In this document: positions 24,394-34,191 of the stretch, in pieces
Numbering within the stretch: the first letter of the stretch is position 1
Layout: each line of letters opens with the position of its first letter
NCBI RefSeq assembly: GCF_036884655.1
Contig: NC_088342.1
Span: 19,115,001 to 19,179,000 of the forward strand
DNA length: 64,000 bases
Reading direction: 5' to 3'
Source of the DNA: Musa acuminata AAA Group
Lineage: Eukaryota > Streptophyta > Magnoliopsida > Zingiberales > Musaceae
The notes under the pieces: model-generated
What the model saw: the letters and a program-made list of their open reading frames with translations, nothing else
What the model was told of the DNA's origin: nothing
The model's database searches: none
Translations under genes and position numbers: made by a program

Positions 24394-25471
24394 CTAGGAG
24401 CCACCACCCGACTCACACACCCCCCGGACTGTTACTTCGCAAGTCGCCATGCCCTCGAACACCTTCCGGGTGCCGACCTTGGCCTTCTTCTTCGACCGAC
24501 CCACCTCCGGCTCCTTCGGTGACTTCGACCCACGTGCCGATGTGCTTTTTCTTCGAAGGAACCCTAGGGCCAGATCCTTCATGCTCCCGAGTCGGCTATG
24601 CCATGACCGAAGGGCAGGGCATCCCCTTAAGAATCTAGAGGTTCACCATTTCTACGAACAAAGGTTTGATTAGTAAGACGCACCAAAAATAAAAGAAGCA
24701 CTCTGGGCACAAATCCGATCGTACCCCTAGGGGCTAGGCTTAGCCCCGCTTCGACTAGTCACTCCTCGATCATTCCCCTGATTGCCCGAGAGGAGGACAG
24801 GATCTCTCTTAATCGCTCCACACGCTCGTTCACTTCGTGCGAAAGAAATGGGGGAACATTGTTAATGACTCGGAAAGTCCATCCAACGCAAAACCCCCAC
24901 CCCTAACTACAGCTCACAAAGAGATGACGAGTTTTTCACCCCTTGTTGTTGGACGGTGCCCCGCTAATCTTAAAGCTACTTCGGGCGGTCAAGTAATACC
25001 TGCCTCGCCCCTTGCAAAGGCGAAAGTAGGCTAAGAAAAGAGTTCGGGTCGGCTCGATCCCCGCCCCACGACACTCCCCAAGGAAATCCACTAGAAATGC
25101 TAGGAGTTTGGCGCCAACTAGGATGGTGAGATCCACCACCAACGGAGGCATTCTTTGATAATCGGGTGCAACAAAAACCGCAACCCTGCCTCTAGTGCAT
25201 CCGTGGTCAGCTTGAACCCATTGAGAAACGGATCATTAGGATGCTGACCAGGACGCAGAGCATAAAGCCCATAATTCTTCGGGATACTGTAACGATCTCG
25301 AATCGGACCTAATAGTTCCTCGGTCACCACCGAATCGACATCGTGCCATGACCTCATCACTTGAAGGGTCACGAAGGCCTTCGAATCCGTTGGGGGCAAG
25401 CCGCCTGATGAGGAACTGATTACCTCTATCCTAGAAATATCGGAACCTGAGTTACTGACCTCGGGAACCAA
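24394..25471 (-). pseudogene. Transposase_28-like (putative gypsy-type) antisense ORF, broken
   Basis: Two minus-strand frames give consecutive pieces of one protein family. 25471-25118 reads phrases such as YSIPKNYGLYA, DALEAGLRFLLHP and CLRWWWISPS; 25151-24936 reads FLGECRGAGIEPTR and YYLTARSSFKISGAPSNNKG. These resemble the plant domain Pfam calls Transposase_28, 'putative gypsy type transposon', recalled from memory. A further basic, KSPKEPE-containing stretch lies at 24582-24394. Frame changes and stops break it. Role unknown. Confidence 0.6.
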
Positions 25472-25698
25472 CTAACCCAAAGAGGAGGAAGACAAGGAAG
25501 ATGAAGACATCCCGACCTCAAGGTAAGGAGCAGTGATCCGAGGCGTGAGTAGACAAACGACGACTGAACAATGCCACCGTAGTTCACAGTTAAGGGTTTA
25601 TAAAGAAGAAACCCGTAAGCCGCCAAAAAATTTCCCGCCAAAAACACATAATATGACGAAGCACGAACAAATTCGGCCAAGTATCGACTCGGCCAGTA

Positions 25699-26297
25699 GT
25701 TGCACGAGCAACGCCTCATCCAATCAGTCCATCTAGTGCCCGAGTTGAGTAGCTCAGCTAGTAGGATCAGTCTTTTCCCGAGCCGCACAACTCGACCGGC
25801 CGGTAGTCGCACGAGCAATGCCTCGTCCAATCAATCCATTCAGTGCCCGAGTTGAGTAGCTCGACTAGCAGGATCAGCCTTTGCCCGAGCCGCGCAACTT
25901 GGCCAGTAGTCGCACGAGCAACGCCTCATCTAATTAGTCCGTTCAGTGCCTGAGTTGAGTAGCTCGGCCAACAGGATCAATCTTAGCATGATCAGTCTTT
26001 GCCCGAGCCGCATAACTAGACCAATAGTCGCATGAGTAACGCCTCGTCCAATCAATACATCCAATGCCCGAGTTGAGTAGCTCGGCCAACAGGATCAGCC
26101 TTTGCTTGAGCTACGCAACTCGACCAGTAGTCGCACGAGTAACGCCTCGTCCAATCAGTCCATCCAGTGCCCGAGTTAAGTAGCTCGGCCAATAGGATCA
26201 GTCTTTGCCCGAGCCGCACAACTCGGCCAATAGTCGCACGAGCGATGCCTCGTCCAATCAGTGCATCCAATGCCCGAGCTACGTAACTCGGCCAGTA
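25699..26297. repeat. Tandem array, 6 units of about 104 bp
   Basis: Units begin GTCGCACGAGCAACGCCTCG near 25699, 25805, 25909, 26027, 26130 and 26233; the last is short. Each contains a CCGAGTTGAGTAGCTCGGCC phrase. The third unit has an internal duplication of about 14 bp around GGATCAATCTTAGCATGATC. Placement just upstream of a polypurine tract and LTR fits the hypervariable 3' region of Tat-type elements. Confidence 0.9.
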
Positions 26298-26385
26298 GTT
26301 GCTACTCGACCGTCGCTTTATCAACCTAGCCATGCCCTTAGCTCCTTACAAGGACCCTGAGGCACGACTTGTTAGGGGGGAGAAG

Positions 26386-27000
26386 TGATAGGGCATATCA
26401 TGGGTTACCCCACGAGGACTCGATCCCCGCCACACTAGCCCGAGTATGGGGCCTCGGGAGGAGGACGCAGTGCCATGTCGGATGCACCACTAGAAATCTA
26501 GGATGACGGTTGTCCTCTCCCTTCGTCATCTGGTGTCGTGCCGATCAGCCCCATCGTAATGGGGACTGCTCTAGGAAGCTTGGGACGACGCCGCATGACA
26601 CCATCCCACGTATCCCGGGCGGTGGACACCCGAAGGTACGTTCGTCGCTCAGGAGGTCGACCGTCGACAAAGGCCGCGTACGACCGACCCCCAGGAGCTA
26701 CGATAAAAACCCCTCGTCAACATCTGACAAGGGGCATATGAAACATTGGTAGACTACTAACTTGAGCTTTGAAGGGGCCTAAGTCAGGATCACCCCCCAT
26801 CCCGACCTAGGCCTGTGTATAGGAATCCGAGGATGACAAAGGTAGACGGGTTCGTGAAAGAGGCGCATCCCCATTGATCTGACCTCGACCCGATCAAGCA
26901 AGACCTTCGTCCTCAAGATGGTCTTGGATGTCGACAGTCGGACTGAGCTATACCGTCCACACGGCCATGACCTTCGATTCGCGGAACATGCATCAGATAC
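26386..27000 (+). repeat. Start of Tat-like 3' LTR (right end uncertain)
   Basis: It begins directly after the polypurine tract with TGATAGGGCATATCA. It is GC-rich to about 26990, then composition changes to AT-rich. I could not identify the 3' terminus or a target-site duplication, so the end given is approximate. Confidence 0.4.
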
Positions 27001-27094
27001 ATTATCTAACTTACAAGTGTAGGATGATGTCGTTGGATGCATCCTCTTTTAATGGTATTGATGATGATGCCATTCAAGAGAAAGGATCGGCTCC

Positions 27095-27790
27095 TGTTGG
27101 AAAGAAACCTGTTAAAGCGGAATATTATTTTCCCTCTTTGTGTATTAAAATAGGTTCCTCATCAAAATACCAACTTGATATCCCAATGAAAATATCAACT
27201 AACACAGCATAAACAATAGAGCAAAAATCAATCACATAGTGAGACCAAATCTTTTAACGTAGAAAACCCAATGTGGGAAAAACCACGAGACCGTAGTCCA
27301 CATCAAACTTCCACTATCAATAATAATGATAACAGGTTTATAGTAGGTCTTCTCTAGAATAACTAGAGGATCAGAATAACATCAAGATCATAGATCTTGG
27401 CTCAAGAATAGCATATCTTCATCATATATAGGATGGATCTCCTCAAAAGAGAATTCTAGGTCTCATAAAGTGGATATCACAAAAAAGTACTTTAGAGAGG
27501 GTAAACTGCAGATCAACACCGTTAGGATTGTAGAGTTTACTGCAAGGATTCTCTACATAAAATTTGGGTCGAAACTGACAACGTTTGGCCATTGATCGTC
27601 AAGCAGAAAACTCAGAAACCTAATATTTCTCTCTCTATTTTTCTTTCTCTTTTCTCTACACGCCGCACACTGCACGCTACAATCTATCTCTTTTCCTCAC
27701 CTTCTCTCTCCTCTTTTTAATTTCTTTCATTTGCTGATTTGGGCTCAATAGGCCCAATTGTCCAAGCCCACATATGGGCTGGATCCAACA
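27095..27790 (-). repeat. 3' LTR of the Tork-like copia element
   Basis: In plus orientation it runs TGTTGGAAAG to GATCCAACA. It closely matches 31790-32436. The plus-strand sequence just after it (ATTCTCCCCCTCC) is the polypurine tract in reverse. Confidence 0.92.
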
Positions 27791-27836
27791 ATTCTCCCCC
27801 TCCAGCTCATATGGTGGGTTGTACCAAACCCGCTCT

Positions 27837-30800
27837 TCACCTACATGCTTCAAGCTTCTCCTTAGGCAAAGACTTTGTCAACATATCTGAACCATTATCA
27901 TTGGTATGCACCTTTTCCAACTGTAATTCTTTCAACTCAAGCACATCACGAATCCAGTGATATCTCACATCAATATGCTTGGATCTAGAATGGTATGTTG
28001 AATTCTTAAAGAGGTGAATGACACTCTGACTGTCACAGTAAACAGTATATCCTTCCTGTTTCAAGCCCAATTCTTGTAGAAACGTTTTCATCCATAAAAC
28101 TTCCTTGCATGCTTCAGTAACTACTATGTATTCTGCTTCTGTGGTTGACAGAGCAACACACTTCTGTAACTTAGACTGCCAAAAGACTGCTCCTCCTACA
28201 AATGTCATCAAGAATCCCGAAGTGGACTTCTTGGAATCAATATCACCTGCTATGTCTGCATCTGTGTAGCCTTCTAACACGGGTTCATCACTGCCAAAAC
28301 ATAAACATAACCTGGAAGTACCTCTTAGATATCTTAATATCCATTTCACTGCTGCCCAATGTTCCTTTCTAGGATTTGAGAGAAATCGGTTGACAATTCC
28401 AACTGCATAAGCTATATCTGGCCTAGTATAAACCATAGTATACATCAAACTGCCTACTGCAGATGAGTAAGGCATTCTGGACATTTCTTCTTTTTCTTTC
28501 TCACTTGTAGGATATTGTTTCGAACTAAGCTTGAAATGACCTGCAAGTGGGGAACAAACTGCTTTGGCTTTACTCATGTTGAATCTTTCAAGAACCTTTT
28601 CAATGTAAGTCTCCTGAGATAGCCAAATCTTCCTTTTCTTCCTATCACAAAAAATCTTCATGCCAAGTATTTGTTTCACCGATCCCAAGTCTTTCATGGC
28701 AAAAGACTTACTTAGCTCTCTTTTAAGCTTTTCAATTTTTCCAACATCATGGCCAACAATCAGCATATCATCAACATATAGCAGTAAAATAATAAAATCA
28801 TCATCTGAAAATTTTTTCATAAACACACAATGATCAGATGTGGTTCTATCATACCCTTGGCACATCATAAATGAATCAAACTTCTTATACCACTATCTAG
28901 GTGCCTGTTTGAGTCCATATAAGCTTTTCCTAAGCTTACATACCATATTTTCTTTTCCCTTGACTTTGAAACCTTCTGGTTGCTCCATGTAAATTTCTTC
29001 TTCTAAGTCACCATGAAGAAATGTTGTTTTTACATTAAGTTGTTCAACTTCTAAATTCAAGCGGGCAGCCAAACTAAGAACAACTCGGATAGAGGACATT
29101 TTTACAACCGGAGAAAATATTTCTTCAAAGTCAATACCTTTCTTCTGACTGAATCCTTTCACAACTAGTCGTGCCTTGTATCTCTGTTGTGAGCTATTAT
29201 TTTCAATCTTCAATTTATAAACCCACTTATTCTTGAGAGCTTTCTTCTCTTTAGGTAACTTTACCAGGTCATAGGTGTGGTTCTCAAGCAGGGATCTCAT
29301 CTCTTCTTGCATGGCTTTAACCCACTCATTCTTATTCTAATGTAGAATAGCTTCTTGGTAAGTTTCTGGCTCTCCCCCGTCAGTAAGCATAACATACTCA
29401 TGTGGAGGATATCTGGTAGAGGGTTGTCACTCTCTAGTGGATCTTCTCAATGGAATCTCAACTAGTGGTGGAGGTAGCTGTTCAGTTGGTTCAGCATCAT
29501 CAACTGTAGGTGTATCATCACTGGTATTCTCACCACAATCTTTTTGTTCATCTCCCCCATGATCATCATGAACTATAGGTGAAGGAACTGGACCCAAACT
29601 CCAAGGAATATAAACAGAGGTTTCTGTCAATATTATCACCAACATCAAACAATTGGTCTTCAAGAAACACAACATCTCTGCTTCTAATAATCTTCTTGTT
29701 CACTGGATCCCATAATCTGTACCCAAACTCTTCATGACCATATCCCAAGAAGATACATGCTTTTGCTTTACTATCAAGCTTGGACCTCTCATCTTTGGGA
29801 ATATGAACAAATGCTTTACACCCAAAGACTCTCAAATGATTATAAGATATATCTTTTCCTCTCCATACTCTCTCTAGAACATCACCTTGCTGAGGAACTG
29901 ATGGAGAAAGATTTATCAGATTAACTGTAGTTCTCATAGCCTCCCCCCAAAATGACTTCGGTAACTTAGCGTGAGAAAGCATACACCTAATCCTTTCTTC
30001 AATGGTTCTGTTCATCCTTTCTACCACACTGTTCTATTGAGGAGTTTTAGGAACTATTTTCTCAAGCCTGATACCATGAAACCTACAATAATTCTCAAAA
30101 GGACCCTTGTACTCGCCACCATTATCTGATAGAATACACTTTAGTTTTCTACCAGTTTCTCTTTCAACACTGACATGAAACTCCTTGAAAGCATCTAGTA
30201 CCTGGTCTTTAGATTTCAAAGCAAAAGCCCACACTTTTCTAGAATGGTCATCAATAAAAGTAACAAAATAAAGAGCACCTCCAAGAGTTCTAGTTTGCAT
30301 AGTACAAATATCAGTATGAACTAAATCAATAACATCTGATCTTCTAGACGATGGATATGTCTGAAATGCAACTCTATGTATTTTTCCAGCTAAGCAATGA
30401 TCACAAGATTTAAGAGATGTACCTTGTAACTCTGGTAAGAACTGCTTTCTAGCAAGAGTTTGAAGTCTTTTCTCGCTAATATGTCAAAGCCTCTTATACC
30501 AAAGATCTATACTTTCACCTTTTTGAATTGCATTAATCTCTCGTTTGTGTAGCTTAGCTTCCATGACATAAAAAGAGTTAATCTTCTTTCCTTTTGCCAC
30601 AATTAGAGAACTTTTAGTGAGTTTCCATTTACTTTCATCAAAATAATGTGCAAAGCCCTCATCATCAAGTCTGCCTGTAGATATCAAGTTAAGACGAATA
30701 TCTGGAACATGCCTTACATCTTTGAGTATCAATTTACTCCCAATACTGGTCTCCAAGCAAATATCTCCAATACCCACAATCTTAGATGTATCACTATTTC

Positions 30801-31768
30801 CCATTCTGACATTACCAAAATCACCAGCAGTGTAAGATCTAAAGAAATCACCATGAGAAGTAACATGAAATAAAGCACCAGAGTCAATTACCTAGTTACT
30901 ATCCTGAGCTACAAGACTAACACAACCTTCATCACAAACAATAGTGATATTACCTTCAGCAGCAACTGTATCGGTCACTTTCTCATTTTTCTTCATTTCA
31001 TTCTGTTCTCGATTCCAAAACCTACACTCTTTCTTCATGTGACCTGGCCTATTACAGTGAAAACATTTGATATCTCTTCTAGACTTGGATCTTCCTCTAT
31101 ATCCATGTGGATTTCTGTTATGACTTCTTCCACGTCTTTCTTGTTTTTCAATAACAAATGCACTAGAAGAAGATTCACCCTGTTCTTTCCTTCTGGCATC
31201 TTCATTTAGCAAACTGTCTTTAACCATATCTATGGTTAGAGTCCCCTCTGGCGTGGAGTTACAAATAGTCACCACATACGTTTCCCAACTTTCTGGTAAA
31301 GAGCTGAGAAGTAATAATCGTTGCATCTCATCATCTATATTCATTTTCATAGTAACCAACTTGTTTGCAAGACTCTGAAATAGGCTTACGTGCTCAACAA
31401 TGTTACCACCATCTTTATACTTCAAATTTACAAGCCTTCTGAGGAGAGAAATTCTATTTCCCACTGTCTTTTTCGCAAAGAGGTTTTCTAACATTTGCCA
31501 AACAACATCAGCTCTCATCAGAAATATGCTCATGCAAGTTTATATCCATCCATCTTCTAATATAGGCAATAGCTTTTCTATGTTGAACTTCCCATTCTTC
31601 ATCGTCCATAGTAGAAGGTTTATCTTTAACCTTGATGGGCATAAACAAATCTTTGCAATAAAGCAAATCTTCTATCATACGTCTCCAATTTGAATAATTT
31701 GATGAGTTCAATTTAATCATACCATCAGACTCCATTTCAACCACACAAGAAAAACTAGCACCAAACAA
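27837..31768 (-). pseudogene. Broken Gag-Pol of the Tork-like copia element
   Basis: Reading from 31768 downward: Gag (UBN2-type), zinc knuckle CFHCNRPGHMKKEC (near 31040-31080), protease DSGA (near 30880), integrase HHCC and DDE core (30490-29570; motifs SDNGGEY and VVERMNRTIEER), RT (29312-28700; YVDDML near 28770) and RNase H (about 28300-27840; TEAEYI). Six in-frame stops are visible (28893, 29337, 29427, 30034, 30484, 30892), plus two frame changes near 31515 and 29625. Most stops are TAG/TGA codons one transition away from CAG, CGA or TGG. The element cannot make a full polyprotein. Confidence 0.9.
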
Positions 31769-31775
31769 ACCTGTT

Positions 31776-31787
31776 GCTCTGATACCA
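31776..31787 (-). other. Primer binding site (initiator tRNA-Met type)
   Basis: On the minus strand it reads TGGTATCAGAGC, complementary to the 3' end of plant initiator tRNA-Met, two bases inside the 5' LTR. Confidence 0.9.
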
Positions 31788-31789
31788 CT

Positions 31790-32436
31790 TGTTGGGAAGA
31801 AACCTGTTAAAGCGGAATATTCTTTTCCCTCTTTGTATTAAAATAGGTTCCTCATCAAAATACCAACTTGATATCCAAATGAAAATATCAACCAACACAG
31901 CATAAACAATAGAGCAAAAATCAATCACATAGTGAGACCAAATCTTTTAACGTAGAAAACTCAATGTGGAAAAAACCACGGGACCATAGTCCACCTCAAA
32001 CTTCCACTATCAATAATAATGATAACAGGTTTACAGTAGGTCTTCTCTAGAATAACTAGAGGATCAGAATAACATCAAGATCATAGATCTTGGCTCAAGA
32101 ATAGCATATCTTCAACATATAGGATGAATCTTCTCAAAAGAGAATTCTAGGTCTCATAAAGTAGATATCACAGGAAAGTGTCTTAGAGAGGGTAAACTGC
32201 ATATCAACACCGTTAGGATTGTAGAGTTTGCTGCAAGGATTCTCCACATAAAATTTGGGTCGAAACTGACAACGTTTGGCCACCGATCGTCAAGCAGAAA
32301 ACTCAGAAACCTAATTTTTCTCTCCATGCCGCACACTGCACGCTGTAATCTATCTCTTTTCCTCATCTTCTCTCTCTCTTTTATTTCTTTCCTTTGTTGA
32401 TTTTTGTTCAAGCTCACATATGGGCTAAACCCAACA
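31790..32436 (-). repeat. 5' LTR of the Tork-like copia element
   Basis: In plus orientation it runs TGTTGGGAAG to AACCCAACA and matches the LTR at 27095-27790 with substitutions and a deletion around 32310-32330 in the CT-rich part. Confidence 0.92.
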
Positions 32437-33255
32437 GCTCCAATCTTCCGGTGGATGGACGATCAAATCTGATCTCATTTATCAAATGAAATAACGTCAA
32501 GCATATTTATCGATAGCTCTAACTAATATTTTTTTTTCCCATCACTAAACCTTGAGAATAGATGTATGTTGGCGGCTTTAGATTAAATAGGACAGAAGCT
32601 GCAACAATCTCTCTTCTGCTTTCTTATATTTTTAGGTCAGTCGAACTTTTCTGCTGTCATATCACGGAATCAACCCTACATTGTCGTCATCGGAGAGATG
32701 AGAGTTTAAATACGATGGCAGAAGAGTTGATTCTGACAGCCATCAGCCATCGAAGTTTGCGTGATGGACAAAGAAAACCTAACCCCCAAAGCACCACAGA
32801 AAGGACACACACAAGCGTGGCTCTCCATTACCTCACGCATGTTCATTAGCTGCAGCTCTTCACGCCGCCTTTGGGACACCAAGCTGCATGTGATCGCCTC
32901 CATTTCTTCCCTGGCGCATGGAGAATCTGCCGCCGCCATCAAACTACATCGAGACCCTTGCGAAAGGGCTGCGGATTCTTCACGAGCCATGCTGGTCTGT
33001 ACATTTGTCGAGGGAATCTCCGTAGAATCTCTTCAATGGGATATCACTCACAACCCTATACCCACTGAATATAGCTTCCCTAGACAAAGGAGGCTAAAGC
33101 TTTGTTCACGAGAGAAGGAATAATATGGCACGAATCTTGTCCATTTGGAGTTGCAAGAAAAGCTTTGCAATCTCCTGGTTGGAAAGCTGATGCTGAGACC
33201 GTGACCGAGCCTGCACTCAGCTGTCACATGAACCGTCCATTAAACCTTAGTTTAT
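32437..33255. other. Intergenic DNA between two retrotransposons
   Basis: It holds overlapping open frames on both strands (plus 32764-33123, minus 32990-32706) with no recognisable domain. A splice-like TGTAG followed by an open stretch lies left of the copia insertion (27015-27094), and the frame continues a short way after it (32442-32470), so a small exon may have been split by the insertion, but I cannot name a product. Confidence 0.3.
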
Positions 33256-33597
33256 TGTTAGGACTCTAGCTAGGAGAGTCCTAATTGAGAGGAAGATTTT
33301 GTTAGGACTCTAGCTAGGAGAGTCCTAATTGAGAGAGACATTCTGTTAGGAGATTTTTTCTTAGAGAAGAATTAGGAGTTGTAAGGGAATAGAAGTCTTG
33401 AGTAGGAGTCCTATTAGGAGTTAGGGTTTAGAAGCCCTATAAATAGTCATGTATTCCTTCTCTTTCATAAGCAATAGATGAATCTTTTCTGCAGCCTTTG
33501 AGCAGCAACTTGGAGGGAGGAACCCCTATAGAGTTCTAAGAAGGCCGATCCCCTAAAGAGATCAACCCCAAGTTTAGAATCTGCAAGGGTTCTAACA
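33256..33597 (+). repeat. Chromovirus 5' LTR
   Basis: From TGTTAGGACTC to GTTCTAACA. Its first 90 bp are two copies of a 45-bp unit, each with inverted arms GGACTCT/AGAGTCC. The TATA box TATAAATA is at 33438. Confidence 0.96.
33438..33445 (+). promoter_or_regulatory. Chromovirus LTR TATA box
   Basis: TATAAATA in the 5' LTR, matched at 38723-38730 in the 3' LTR. It is the presumed promoter of the genomic RNA. Confidence 0.75.
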
Positions 33598-33599
33598 CT

Positions 33600-33611
33600 T
33601 GGTATCAGAGC
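33600..33611 (+). other. Primer binding site (initiator tRNA-Met type)
   Basis: TGGTATCAGAGC, two bases after the 5' LTR, complementary to the initiator tRNA-Met 3' end. Confidence 0.93.
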
Positions 33612-34191
33612 AGCGTTCTTGGCATCTCGCTGCCCTTCCATTGCCATCCATCAGCCCTCCACAACCTCCCAAAGCAATTCCCATAATTGCTTAAAAGATC
33701 ATCACCGAATTCCACCGTCATCTCCACCACCGCAGATTATCCTTTGATCTCCCCATGAATTGCAACAGGTTCTGCTTTCCTACCTTACTGCTGCTGCAAT
33801 TTAGTTATCCCTATTCGAAAATCCAAAAAAAAAAAAAATCATTCCTATATTGCTGCAAATTTTCATCGTAAATTGCTGAAATATTTTGACGAGAATTCTA
33901 CTATCGCAACTTACACCAATTTTCTTGCTGTTACTGCCGAAATTTTCTTGATTAAATTAGACATCCTTGCTGTCATATAAACTGAGATATTGCTGTCAAT
34001 TCCCTCCTCAAATCTCTCAAATTTTTATGGAGATTTCGTTGAGAAACCACTGTTTCTTCAACGATAATTCTGCTCTTACAAGACAACACAATTCTGCAAC
34101 AAACTTTCATGGATTTCTATCAAACCTATACATGCCTTTAACCCGTCAACAAAAGAGAGATCTTAATATCACAGATTTGGAGTCATATACT

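Larger units (their letters stand above)
24340..27090 (+). mobile_element. 3' end of a Tat-like Ty3/gypsy element (fragment)
   Basis: GC-rich block containing, left to right, an antisense ORF region of Transposase_28 type, a tandem array of a 104-bp unit, a polypurine tract AGGGGGGAGAAG (26374-26385) and the start of an LTR (TGATAGGGCATATCA at 26386). An additional antisense ORF and hypervariable tandem repeats between pol and the 3' LTR are described for the Tat lineage, so the order supports that call. No gag-pol is left. The Tork element at 27095 interrupts or abuts it. Confidence 0.5.
27095..32436 (-). mobile_element. Tork/Tnt1-like Ty1/copia element
   Basis: Direct-repeat LTRs at 27095-27790 and 31790-32436, TSD GCTCC on both sides (27090-27094 and 32437-32441), minus-strand primer site (31776-31787) and minus-strand polypurine tract (27791-27808). 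The protein order is Gag, zinc knuckle, protease, integrase, RT, RNase H, with sequence phrases close to Tnt1. LTR lengths differ (696 versus 647 bp) because of small deletions. Termini and TSD show a single complete insertion; the polyprotein is broken. Confidence 0.93.

Noticed and set aside
26052..26333. Minus-strand frame of 93 codons with repeating sequence
   Set aside because: It is the translated 104-bp tandem array.
32706..33123. Overlapping frames on both strands (94 and 120 codons) between two retrotransposons
   Set aside because: Both strands are open over the same bases, neither has a recognisable domain, and no splice partners were found. Left as unassigned.
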